Part shown: positions 7,412 to 18,600 of the stretch, in pieces
Layout: each line of letters starts with the position of its first letter
How positions within the stretch are numbered: the first letter of the stretch is position 1
Origin: Paludisphaera borealis
GTDB taxonomy: Bacteria; Planctomycetota; Planctomycetia; Isosphaerales; Isosphaeraceae
Length of the DNA stretch: 64,000 nucleotides
Direction: 5' to 3'
NCBI RefSeq assembly: GCF_001956985.1
Contig: NZ_CP019082.1
Coordinates: 5,022,001-5,086,000 of the forward strand
Translations under genes and position numbers: made by a program
Notes under the pieces: model-generated
The model's database searches: none
The model's input: only the letters and a program-made list of their open reading frames with translations
Told to the model about the DNA's origin: nothing

Positions 7412-10400
7412 TTATCCGATCTCTCGGTCCGTCCCCGCAACCGCCAGCACGTCCGCCGAGCCGGCGCCTTGGCACAATGTCGTCGCCACGACCGAGCGGT
7501 CGTGAACGGAGGTGAAGACGACGAGCGGCGCGGCCGCGAGCCTCGGATGGGCCTTAGCCAGCCGATCGGTCAGCCGGACGAAGACCGCCTCCATCTCCGG
7601 CGCTACGCCGGCGATGGAGATGGACCATAACGCGTCCGTCGTCCGCTCTCCGAGAGCGTTCGCAACCGCCTTCTTGGCGCACTGGCAGCGAAACCACCAT
7701 TCTTCGAGGCGGTCGAGCGGCCGATCCCGTAGCAGTCGCAGCTCCGCTTCCGACAGAACCGGCTCGCCGGCCTCCTCACGGCGAGCCCGTGATGACTCGG
7801 TGTGGATTCCCACGTACGACCCGCCGTCGCATTCGAGTTCCACCGGAGCGGGCAGGAGCCCGGCCAGGGCGACCGCCAGGTGCGCGTCGAGTGAGATCGA
7901 GACGACGAGATCGCCGTTCAGCTCACCCGCCCAGGCTCCGTCGACCATCAGGCGGCCCCGCTCGTCCTGGCGAATCTCAATGTCGGCGAGAGGCGGTTCC
8001 AGCCCCAGGTGGGAGCGGAGTAAATCCCGCGCGGCTTCCTTCGCCGCGGTCCGCCCGACCAGCCATTCGAGCTGCCGGATCTCCGGGGCGGCCATCCGGC
8101 GAAACTCTTCGCGTTCGGCCCGACTGAGCACCTGATGCGCCCACACGCGGCGCCATAAGCCGAGGTCGGCCGGAAGGCTCGTGCAGAGCCGGCGACAGGC
8201 GAAAAACCGGGGACTGGGAAAGGATTCGACCGGATCGGGCCACGGCTCGGAGATGTCGCCTCGGGTTGGCAGGATGAGCGGGTGGAACGTCGCCGGCAGA
8301 TCGAATCGCCAGTCCTCCCATCCGGCGAGTCGAAGGAGGAGGCCGTCGCGAGCGACGATCTCGATGTCGGATCGAAGCCGCCGGTCCCCCTCCAGCCGGA
8401 TCGTCGCCTCGCACATGGGCATCGCGCCTGGCGCGAGGTTCGGGCCGTAAATCTCGAGCGACTCCAGGCCCGATGGGAAGATCACCTTGCCGGTCGTCAG
8501 ATGCTCCGCCGTCCAGAAGCCGATCACCTGGCCGGCCGCGTCGAGCAGCATCGGATCGAGGACGAAATCGGGGTTTGGTCGGCCGTCGAGTAGGCCGTCG
8601 AAGGGGAGGACTCGCAGCCTTGCGAGCGAGCCGTCGTCGGCGACTCGCTCGATGGAAGCGACCCCCTGCCATGACGGTCCGTGGAACATGACGTCCGAGT
8701 ACAGCCGCTCGGGACGCAGCCGCGACGGTCGGCCGTCCCGAGGGGCGGTCGACTCTCCGGGAGGCCTCGGCGGGTACGAATCCGCAAGCATCACGCTCGC
8801 CTCGATCGCCGGGCTGGCGGGCGGCGAATCCCCCCGGCGGTCTTCGGTGAGGTTCCGGATCTGGACCGCGACCCGGTCGAAGTCTCCCGGCTGGCGGCGG
8901 GCGGTCACTTGCAGCTCCTGCGGGCCTTCGTCGAAAGCGATCCAGCGGAAGGCCCGGAGATTGCGAAATCCAACGACCTTCCGGCCCGGTGCCAGGAAGG
9001 ATGCGGCCTCGGCCATGACTTCCATGCTCATCGTCAGGGGCATGACGGGCAGCGCCAGCAGATCCGGGTCGGTGCGGGAGACGTCGCGGCCGAGCGTGTG
9101 GTCGCGCAGGTAGAAGTCGATCGCGGGGTCGAACACGCGCCGGGCGATCAGCTCCTCTCGGGTCTTCCCGGAGACGACTTCGCCGAGCAGCGGGAACGGC
9201 GACTTTTTGGGGGAGCGGTCGGGCGTCGTCGTCCGCGTCGAGGGCTCGGGCTCGACGGCGGTGCGATCGCCCGAGCCGAGACCGTCTTGCATGACGCGAT
9301 CCTGAACGACGAGGTACTCGTTCATCGTCCGCAGGAAGTCCTGGATCATCGGGGAGCCCATCGAGCCGTTGGAGGCTTGAGACGGCACAACAGGCTTCGA
9401 CGGGGAAACGGGAGCATGGCCGTTGGTGTGGATCGGAACGGACGACGCCGCTCGCTCCGGAGCAGGGCATTCACCGATGCTTGCGGACGGCTCGTCGATG
9501 GCCGCCCCAGCATCCTGCAAGCGGCGCGGAGTGGAGAGCGGCTGGTTTCGAGGAACGGGAGCGTCAGCCCGCAGCCGACTCGCGAACTCGGCGGAAACCC
9601 GCATGGCCGGGAAGCCGGTGGTGAGCTTCATCGGGGCTCGCGACGGCGGCTGGGACGCGGCGGCCGACGAACTGTCGAGGTCGACTCGTTTAACGTGCCG
9701 CCTGCGGTAAAGGTATCTCAGGTCCATGTCCACCCCGTGAGCAGTGAGAATCGCGACGAGATGGTTGAGCTGCATGATCCCCGAGCGTCGCTGGACGTTC
9801 GCCGGCACGGCGCAGAATCGCCGCCCTCGGAGGATGTCGTCGACGAACGAACTCAGATTGCCGCGAGGGCCGACCTCGACGAAGATTCGCACCCCGTCGT
9901 CGTAGAGGGTCTCGATCGTTCGGCGAAACTCGACCGGAAGCAGCCAGTGGTCGACCATGAGCTTGCGAATGGCGGCGGGGTCGTCCGGGTAAGGCGCCGC
10001 CGTCGTGCACGAATAGATTGGGACGCGAGCGGGACGGATCTGCGCCTCCTCGAAGATCTGTCGCAGGTGGTCGACGTAGGGGGCGAACAGAGGCGTGTGG
10101 TAGGCGCGGTCGAAATTGAGTTGCTCGGAGAGGAATCCTTGCTTGCGGACGATCGCCAGCGCCCGATCAGAGACCTCGTTCCCGCCGACGAGGACGGCCT
10201 GGTGGGGGCAGTTGTCCATGGCCACGTAAATCTCGCCCTCGGCCTCGCGTGCGATCGCCTCGACGCGCTCGCGATCGGCTCCGACCGCGAGCAGCACGGC
10301 CCGGGGCAGGCCGACTCGGGAAGCCTCTTCATAATTCTGATAGAGCTTCAAACTCAGCTCGAAGAACTCCTCCTTGTCCGGATCGAAGATGCCAGCCGCG

Positions 10401-12625
10401 CGGAGGGCCGAGAACTCTCCGGTGCTGTGCCCGACGATGACGTCGGGTCGAAGTCCCAGCCCCGACATCAGGGTCAACTCGGCCTGATTGGCCGTCAGGA
10501 CGGCCTCGACGGCGCCGGCGATCTCCCAGAGCCGCTCCTCCACCCGGATCTCACCGCTTCGCGAGGATGCCGGCCTTGGGAAGATGTGATCGCTGGGGAC
10601 GTAGCCTCGCGGGTGATCGAAGTAGACGCGATCGATCTGGTCGAAGCATTCCCGGACCTCCGGGAAGTGGAGGCAGAGGTCGGCCAGCATGTTCGGGTAC
10701 TGCGAGCCCTCCCCGGGGAAGAGGAACGCGAGCTTTCCCTCACGCGCCAGCGGCTCGGCGGCGAAGTAAACGCCCGAGACGTCCCGGATCTGGCGGCAGC
10801 CGCCGGCCGTCGCCAACTTTTTGGCCGCCCGGTCGAGCTTCTCCCGCAGGTCGGGCATTGAGCTGGCCACCAAGGCCAGCCGGCACGGGGCGGCCGCGCC
10901 CGAGGTCATCAGATCCTGATTGAGCGTGAACGCGAGGTCGGCGAGACGAATCGTCCCGGCCGCGACGTCCCCGGCGGAATCAAGCCGCCGCGCCAGCCGT
11001 TGCACTTCCTCAAGCAGCTCCGCCGGCGACTCGGCCCCCAGGAGGCAGACCTCGCTGTCCCAGGCCGGCAGATGGTTGGAGAGATCCTTTGCGGCCGGAT
11101 CGGACGATGCGGCCCGGAGAGGGTCGCTGTGCTCCTCCAGAACGGCGTGCGCGTTGATGCCGCCGAAGCCGAAGGCGTTGACGCCTGCCCGGCGTGGTTC
11201 GAGGCTGCCCTGAATCCAGGGCCGCGTCTCGGAGTTGAGATAGAAGGGGGTCTGTTCCAGTTCCAGCTTCGGATTCGGCCTCTCGCAGTGGAGCGTCGGC
11301 GGCAGGATCTTGTGGTAGAGCGAGAGGGCCGTCTTGATGATCCCGGCCACCCCGGCTGCGGGAATGGTGTGGCTGATCATCGACTTGACCGTCCCCAGCG
11401 CGCACCGGGGCAGGTCTCCCTCCCGAGTTCCGAAGACCCGGGTCAGCGCCTGTAGTTCCACCACGTCTCCTACGGGCGTGCCGGTGCCGTGGGCCTCGAT
11501 CAGGCCGACCGTCCGGGGTGATACGCCGGCCGCTTCGTAGGCGCGCCGGAGGGCCAACTCTTCTCCCTCGACGCGGGGCGCCATCACGCTGAGGCCCCGA
11601 CCATCGCTCGCGACCCCCACCCCCCGGATCACCGCATAGATGCGATCCTGGTCTCGCTCCGCATCCCGCAGGCGCTTCAGCACGATCATCCCGATCCCCT
11701 CTCCCAGCAGCGTGCCGTCGGCCTCCTCGTCGAACGGACGAATCCGCTGGGTTCGGGACAGGGCCCCGAGCTGGCAGAAGATGCTGAGCGTCGGCATCGG
11801 GATCCAGACCTGGGAACCGCCCGCAAGGGCTACGTCGCATTCCCCGCTCACCAGGCAACGCATGGCCTGCTGGACCGCGATCAGGGACGACGCGCAGGCT
11901 GCGTCGACGGTGTAGGTGGGGCCCATCAGATCGAGCCGATTGGCGATCCGCCCGACGATGATGTTCGGGACCAGCCCCGGCATCGTCTCCGGGTTGAACG
12001 GCGGCAGGGCTTGCTTCAGCTCGCGACGGAGGGCCTCAATCTGGTCGTCAGTGTACTCCGGGCGCAGCGTCTTGAGGATTTCCAGCGTCTGGTTCACGAC
12101 CAGGCCGTGCTGGACGGCGATCGCGTTGCCCCCGTTCAGATAGGTCCCCTTGCCGAGGATCACCGCCGTCTTCCGCCGCACTGCCTCATCCATTCGAAGG
12201 CAGCCGGCGTCGGCCAGCGCGTCGCGGGCCAGTTGGAGCGACAGCCATTGGTCGGGCTCGCCGCCGACGGCGACGGGCGGAATCCCATGAGACAACGGAT
12301 CGAACGCCGCCAACGAGCCGAGATATCCGCCTCGCTTGCAGTACACCCGGTCGCCCTCGTGCGAGTCGGGGTCGAAATACTGTCCCGTCTCGCGGGCCTC
12401 CGGCGGCGGGTCCGTCACCGCATCGACCTTCCCCAGGATGTTCCGCCAGAATGCGTCGAGCCCCTCGGCGCCCGGGAAGAGGCATGACATACCGATGATG
12501 GCCACGGCGTTCGAGGCCGCTTGTCCGTCTCTGGGCATGTGTTTATGTGGCGAGAGCCTCGACCTGCGGTTGAATTCGGTTCGACCCGTCGTCCGGTCGG
12601 AGTCGTTCGAGCTTAGATCGAACAT
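7412..12625 (-). CDS. Type I PKS subunit: KS-AT-DH-PPTase-like
   Basis: A 1,737-residue megasynthase subunit. KS spans about residues 40-500, with active-site Cys in VDAACASSL (about 245), EAHGTGT, and a His in MISHTIPAAG where the usual Gly before His is Ser. AT covers about 630-945, with Ser in GHSTGEFSA and His in AYHTPLF. A Pro/Ser linker has a short helix FLRTMNEYLVVQDRVMQ near 1100. A hot-dog dehydratase-like region follows (about 1160-1450: DHTLGRDVS and LPVMPLTMSME; FHGPSWQG; DAAGQ). The C-terminus resembles the PPTase domain of enediyne/Hgl-type PKSs (EWLVGRTAAKEAARD), but expected motifs read SISLD, VGIHTE and CQCAKKA, so activity is doubtful. No ACP is visible. The ATG at 12625 lies 56 bp after the first PKS gene, with GGGAG upstream. 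Confidence 0.93.
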   Translation of the reverse strand: MFDLSSNDSDRTTGRTEFNRRSRLSPHKHMPRDGQAASNAVAIIGMSCLFPGAEGLDAFWRNILGKVDAVTDPPPEARETGQYFDPDSHEGDRVYCKRGGYLGSLAAFDPLSHGIPPVAVGGEPDQWLSLQLARDALADAGCLRMDEAVRRKTAVILGKGTYLNGGNAIAVQHGLVVNQTLEILKTLRPEYTDDQIEALRRELKQALPPFNPETMPGLVPNIIVGRIANRLDLMGPTYTVDAACASSLIAVQQAMRCLVSGECDVALAGGSQVWIPMPTLSIFCQLGALSRTQRIRPFDEEADGTLLGEGIGMIVLKRLRDAERDQDRIYAVIRGVGVASDGRGLSVMAPRVEGEELALRRAYEAAGVSPRTVGLIEAHGTGTPVGDVVELQALTRVFGTREGDLPRCALGTVKSMISHTIPAAGVAGIIKTALSLYHKILPPTLHCERPNPKLELEQTPFYLNSETRPWIQGSLEPRRAGVNAFGFGGINAHAVLEEHSDPLRAASSDPAAKDLSNHLPAWDSEVCLLGAESPAELLEEVQRLARRLDSAGDVAAGTIRLADLAFTLNQDLMTSGAAAPCRLALVASSMPDLREKLDRAAKKLATAGGCRQIRDVSGVYFAAEPLAREGKLAFLFPGEGSQYPNMLADLCLHFPEVRECFDQIDRVYFDHPRGYVPSDHIFPRPASSRSGEIRVEERLWEIAGAVEAVLTANQAELTLMSGLGLRPDVIVGHSTGEFSALRAAGIFDPDKEEFFELSLKLYQNYEEASRVGLPRAVLLAVGADRERVEAIAREAEGEIYVAMDNCPHQAVLVGGNEVSDRALAIVRKQGFLSEQLNFDRAYHTPLFAPYVDHLRQIFEEAQIRPARVPIYSCTTAAPYPDDPAAIRKLMVDHWLLPVEFRRTIETLYDDGVRIFVEVGPRGNLSSFVDDILRGRRFCAVPANVQRRSGIMQLNHLVAILTAHGVDMDLRYLYRRRHVKRVDLDSSSAAASQPPSRAPMKLTTGFPAMRVSAEFASRLRADAPVPRNQPLSTPRRLQDAGAAIDEPSASIGECPAPERAASSVPIHTNGHAPVSPSKPVVPSQASNGSMGSPMIQDFLRTMNEYLVVQDRVMQDGLGSGDRTAVEPEPSTRTTTPDRSPKKSPFPLLGEVVSGKTREELIARRVFDPAIDFYLRDHTLGRDVSRTDPDLLALPVMPLTMSMEVMAEAASFLAPGRKVVGFRNLRAFRWIAFDEGPQELQVTARRQPGDFDRVAVQIRNLTEDRRGDSPPASPAIEASVMLADSYPPRPPGESTAPRDGRPSRLRPERLYSDVMFHGPSWQGVASIERVADDGSLARLRVLPFDGLLDGRPNPDFVLDPMLLDAAGQVIGFWTAEHLTTGKVIFPSGLESLEIYGPNLAPGAMPMCEATIRLEGDRRLRSDIEIVARDGLLLRLAGWEDWRFDLPATFHPLILPTRGDISEPWPDPVESFPSPRFFACRRLCTSLPADLGLWRRVWAHQVLSRAEREEFRRMAAPEIRQLEWLVGRTAAKEAARDLLRSHLGLEPPLADIEIRQDERGRLMVDGAWAGELNGDLVVSISLDAHLAVALAGLLPAPVELECDGGSYVGIHTESSRARREEAGEPVLSEAELRLLRDRPLDRLEEWWFRCQCAKKAVANALGERTTDALWSISIAGVAPEMEAVFVRLTDRLAKAHPRLAAAPLVVFTSVHDRSVVATTLCQGAGSADVLAVAGTDREIG

Positions 12626-12681
12626 GGTGGTGTCACTCCCAGATCGTTTCGCGAATCCGCTTATACGCGCCGGGGCCGCCC

Positions 12682-15600
12682 TCAACGATGACAGGTGCCC
12701 GCCAGCCGGTTCAGCGCCTTGCTCCCCGTCCCCTCCACTCCCGTCAGCACCCCCAGGAGGCGACCATCTAGACTCAAGAAGTAGTGATCGGCATGGCAGG
12801 TCGGGACCTGGCTCTCCGAGCTGATCCGCAGCTCGTAGCGAATCCCATACGGGTCGCCGCCGTTTCCGGACGGTCCCGGCGGCCTCGCCGCGGGCGTCGC
12901 GATTCCCGGACCGAAGAGTCGGTATTCCGCGATCCTCGCGGGCAGCAAGGTCACGTCCCAGTGGAGCCGCGCCCAGAGGACCTGCATTTGGAGGGCGCTG
13001 TCCACCAGGATCGGATCGATCAGCCATTCCCCGGGCGGCTCGCCGCGCAGACACGCGCGGGGCGAAGAGGGCCGGAGGATCGCCCGCGCCCCCTTGGGGC
13101 CGATCGCTTCGATGGAGGCGATCCCCTGGAAGAGCGGGCCGTGGAAGAGCCAATCTCTGTAGGCTTCTTCGACCCGAATCGTATTCAACCCACCTCCTTC
13201 GAGCAGGCTCGGGTCGGCGATGAACCCAGGGCGAGCGGTTCCAGCATGGTTCCTCGCCCGGCGACCCAGATGGACCGAGGCTCGATAATGGACCCGATCG
13301 GGATTCCCCGCGTTCAGGATCGCGACGTCCAGGGTGCGATCCGAGCCGGGGTCGTCCTTCCGCGGGTCGGGGGCGGGGCGGAGGCGGGCGACGACCCGAA
13401 CATCTTCCTTCTTACCATCGAGTACGACGCCTCGGTGAAGCTGGATGTCGCCGATCGCCAGCAGGTCCAGGTCCGGCCACCCCGACGCGGCGACCTCGGC
13501 CATGAGCTCCATGGCCATCGCGAACGGGAAGACAGGTCGACCATCAAGGCGGTGATCCCTCAGGTAGAGATCGATCTCCAGGTCGATGGGACGCACAAGT
13601 TCGACCAGGCCCTCGCCTCGCGACAGAACGCCGGCGGCCATGAGCAACGGGCTGTTCACCGTCTCGGTCCACGGCCCGTCGTTGCGCCCTGGCACGGACG
13701 CCTCCGGAGCGGCCGCCGAAGGCCCCTCGGCCCCGCCGATGAGGACCTCCACATCCCCCTTGTGGCCGAATCGCAGCTCGTCCAGCAGGAAGCGACAGCC
13801 CAAGGCGGGGGGGATGAGCGCGACGCCGCGCTCGGCGAACTGACGCTGAACCTCCGGCGAGACCATCCCGGTTTCAAGCCAGGGCCCCCAGTTGATCGAG
13901 ACGATGCGACCCGGGCTGCTCCGGTCAAGGTCCTGGGCGAGCTTGTTGAGCACTTCGCTGGCGGCCGCGTAGTCCGCCTGGCCGCGATTGCCGAACCTTC
14001 CGGAGACCGAGCTGAAGAAGACGAGGAACCGCAGTGAGTCGAGCTGCAGACGTGCGCCGAGGACCACGGCGCTTCCCGCCTTGGACTCCATCACGCGGTC
14101 GAACGATTCGGGAGATTTGTCCTTGACCAGCCGGTCTTCGATGACGCCGGCCCCGTGAATAACCCCGTCGATTCGGCCGTGGACCCGATAGATCTCGTCG
14201 ATGAGCGACCCGAACGCCTCCGCGTCGCGCACGTTGCAAGCGGCGTAATCGACCCGGGCGCCGGTCCGCCGGAGTCGATCGAGATTCGTGCGGACTTCGC
14301 GCTCGAGGAGGAGCCGGCGGTATCGCTCTTCGACCGACGCCAAAGCGACCGGCTTCCCCGTCGCGCGAAGCTGCTCCATGATCGCCCGCTTAAGCGCCTT
14401 CGGCTCTTCGATCCCGGCTGTTTCGGCGGGCTCCGGCCCGGCGGGCGGCGGTGTGCGGCCGACCACGACGAAGGTGCAAGGAACGGCCTCCGCCAGGCTG
14501 AACGCAGCCCTGGCGGTGATCCCGCGGGCGCCGCCGGTCACGAGGACGACCGAGTCTTCGTCGAGCGGAAGGTCGACGTTCCTGGAGAGGAGTGGCGTGG
14601 AGGCCAGCTCAAGCGTCGACCGACGGCCGTCGCGGTATCCGACCTCGACCAGACGGTCGTTCGCCATCAGCTCGGCCAGCAGCCAGTCCGCGACGACGTC
14701 CGGCTCCGCCGGCGGAAGATCGACCGATTTGATGCGAACCGTCGGGCGCTCGTGGGCAAGTGACTTGAGGAAGCCGGCGAGGCCGCCGGCTTCAGGAGAG
14801 AAATGCTGAGCGGGACCGTCCACGGCGAAGGAGCCGCCCATCCTCGAGGCAGCCAGGACCGCGCCGCCGCCGTTGGCCGCCGCGCGTTCCAGGTCCGGCC
14901 CCAGGGCCCGAGACATCAGGTAGAGGGACGTCAGACCAGCCTCGGCTGCTGGGACGTCGGTCCGGAGCGCCGAGAGGTGGATCAGGGCAGCCACGGGCCC
15001 GTGATCGTGCAGCTCGCCGACCAGCCGGGCCACCTCGTCGGGACGCCGCAGGTCAGCCGTCACGACGCCGGATTCGTTGGTCGGCGCGCCGGCTCCTGAA
15101 ACGATCCGGACTACGTGACGTTCTTGGTCGCTCAGGAGGCTCGCCAGGCGTCGTCCCACGCCGGTCTCGTCGTCCACGATGACGACGGGACCGCCGCGGG
15201 CCAGGTCGGCCGTCGCCGCTATGGGCGGTGCGACGACCGACTTGAGCGCGAACCGGCCGACGCCATGCCCGGTCCGCGCTTCGTCAAAAGGGCGATGATC
15301 GTCCTCCGTCGCCTCTCGTTCACCCTCGCCAGCCTGATGGATGAAGGAATCCAGATGATCGATGACCTCGCGGAGACTCCGACTCACGGTCAGCTTCTCG
15401 ATGTCAGGCGATCGGCCCTCGGGCATCGCCAGCGAACGGACGAGGGTGCCGGCGATCTCGACCCGCTTGATCGAATCGATCCCCAGGTCAGCCTCCAGAT
15501 CCGCGTCGAGACTCAACATCTCCTCGGGATACCCGGTTCGCTCACTGACGATGCCCAAGAGCCGCTCCGTGATCTGCCGACGATCGGGGGAACACTCGGC

Positions 15601-18600
15601 GATCCGGCCGGCCGTGACCGGCGGAGCTGACGGACCGTGCTCGATCCCGTTGAGTGGGGCCGACTTGTTCCACCCGCCGTCCGTCGTCATCGGGGCCTCT
15701 GGGAGCACCGGTTCCGTCAGGCTCGTGGGCTCGTACGGATGCGAGGAGACGACTTGGCCGACCGGAGAAGAGACCGGCGCGGGGGTCGTTGCAACTTCGT
15801 CGACGAAGCCTGCGTGAGCCGTCGGGATCGCCGTCGCCGCGATACTCACCCCGTCGAAGGCCGCGGCGACGTTCCCGTTCGCCTCGCCCCCGTAAGGTCG
15901 TGGCCCGGCGGTCGCGGCCGCGGAGGGCGTCCCCTGAGACCCGATGAACACGAGCAGGTCGTGCATCACGTTTTCTTGGGTCTGGAGGAACCGCATCATG
16001 ACCTGCTGGAATTGTCGCGCCAGGTCCACCGAGCCGTGCCCGTTTGGAACGGGCGGGGCCGGCGGCTGGGATGCGGCCGGGGAATCTTGTGGTTGAGCCG
16101 CCACCGAGTAGGGCGGCGGTGGCGCCGCCCCGGTGAAGCGCGGGCTCTGGACGGTTGATCGAGTCATGGACCCTCCCTCGTCTGCTGATCCTCGATGAAT
16201 CGGGCGGCGGGCGCGAGCGCCCGGTCCGCCCCAGGTGACGCCCTCGCCGTTCAGCACGTCGTTCTGAGACGGCGTCCGCACTTGGTGGGCCGCTCCCGAA
16301 GGCAGAGCCTCCGGCAGGACCTCACGAGGCTGGTGACCATTCCCCCCCCTCGTTGCGGGGGAGGGGGATGGTCCTCGCGCGACGACCGTCTCGGCGGACG
16401 GCGCGGCCGGCGGCTTGCGGCCGTCGATCACGCTGAACCGCGACGGCGGCGCCGGCGTCCCGGTCTCGCCCCCCTTGCGGTAGACGGGACGAGCCCGACC
16501 GCCGTTGACGAGCCAGGTCGTCGGCGAATACTGCACGGGGTCGATCCCCTCGGTCAGCTTCGAGAGCTCGAGCGGGCGGATCGACCGGCCCTGGAAGAGG
16601 CCGTCGTCCCGGATCGAGACCCCCTCGGACGTTAAGGCCGCGAGACCGTGGAGCAAGAGCACGATGCCGTCCCCGCCGGGGCGATCGAACGAGGCGCAGA
16701 CGTGAGGGCGATCGTCGAGGATCTGGCCGACGAGTCCGCTCAGGACCTGGCGCGGCCCCACCTCTACGAACAGGCGGGCGCCGGAGCCGTACATCGACTC
16801 AACTTGGCGCACGAATCCAACGGGGCGGACCAGATGTTCGGACAGCAGGTCGGCGACGGCGGAAGAATTATCCGGATAGGGAGCGGCCGTGGTGTTCGAG
16901 TAGACCGGAATCCGAGGAGCGGCGAAGGCAAGCCGGCGAATCCGCTCGGAAAGTCGCTGCTGCGCCGGGGCGACCAGCGGGGAGTGGAAGGCGCACGCGA
17001 CGGGCAGCCGACGGGCTTGCAACCCACGAGACCGGCACCATTCCATCGCCTTCTCCACGGCGGCCCGCGTCCCGGCGACGACGGTCTGCCGGGGGGCGTT
17101 GAGGTTGGCGAGCGTCAGGCCGGGGGCGGTCAGCAACAGCGGCTGCAACTCCTCAGGAGAGGCGACGACCGCCGCCATCGCTCCGCTCTCATCGGTCGTG
17201 CAGTCGCGGATGAAACGCCCTCGCGCCGCCGCGATCTCCAGTAGGTCGGATTCGCTCAGGCAGCCCGCCGCGCACAGGGCGACGAACTCGCCGAAGCTGT
17301 GGCCCGCCGCCATATCGGGCTCGATCCCCATCCGGTGGAGCAAGCGAAGAACGGCTAGGTCCGTAGCCGCGAGGGCCGGCTGCGCGATGTGCGTTTCCGT
17401 CAGCGCGGTCTGGAGCTGCTTCTCTTCATCCGAACTGAAGACCGGCGGCGGGAAAATCCAGCGGCTGAGCGGACATCCCAGCTCGGCGGTCAGGGTGCGG
17501 TCCGCGAGTTCGAAACACTCCCGCACCTCCTCGAACGCCACGGCCAGATCTCGCGTCATGTTCACGTACTGCGAGCCCTGGCCGGGGAACAGGAACGCGA
17601 TCCGGCCGTCGATCGCCAGGGGCCGCTCCGAGAAATGGATGCCGCGCGAGTCGTGGCAGCGCTCGACGCCGGCGCCGATGAGGTCCCGCGCTGCGGTCAG
17701 TTTTTCGGCGAGATCCTCCAGGGAGGTCGCTACGACCGAAAGCGATGGGCCGCCGACCCCCGCCCCTTCCGCCGCGCGGGCCAGCGCACAGGCCAGGTCG
17801 CCCATGTGAGGGCGGGCTCCAGCCTTCAGGGACGTGGCGAGTTGGGAGATCGTTTCGATGAGCGTCGCCCGCGATCGGCTGCGCCAGATGAAGAGTTCGG
17901 CCGGCCAGGGGTCTCGCGTCACGCCGCGATCGGCGAGGAAACCCGCCGTGTATTCTTCCAGGGCGATGTGAAAGTTCGTGCCCCCGAAGCCGAAGGCGCT
18001 GACCCCGGCCCTGCGAGGCTCCGGACGCTCCGCGTGGATCCAGGGGCGCGGTTCGGTGTTGACGTAGAACGGGCTCTCTGGGAAGTTCGCTTTCGGGTTG
18101 GGGAGGCTGACTCCCAACGTCGGAGGAAGCACGTGGTGGCTGAGCGCGAGTGAAGCCTTGATCAGTCCGGCCACTCCCGCGGTGGCCTTGGTATGTCCGA
18201 TCATCGATTTGATCGAACCGACCGCGCACCCCTGCCGAGCCGCGCCGGCGTCGCCGAAGAACGCCGTGAGGGCTTTGATCTCGGCCAGATCGCCGGCCAC
18301 CGTGCCGGTCCCATGGGCCTCGATCAGCCCTACGGTCGCGGGCGAGTACCCGGCCTGGGCGTAAGCCCGTCGGAGGGCCCGGACCTGGCCTTCGGGGCGA
18401 GGGGCCGTCATGCTGCGGTCGCGGCCGTCGCTCGACCCGCCGGCTCCCCGGATGACCGCGTAGATCCGATCGCCGTCGCGCTCGGCGTCGTCCAACCTCT
18501 TGAGGATGACGGCGGCGAAACCCTCGCTGATGGCGATCCCGTCACCTTCGGCGTCGAACGTGCGGCAGCGGCCGTTGGGCGAGAGCGCCTGCGTCTTGCT

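Noticed and set aside
7412-12625. Chain-length-factor KS (as in PfaC) in the second PKS
   Set aside because: The KS has an intact active Cys in VDAACASSL and His motifs, unlike a CLF, although one Gly before His is changed to Ser.
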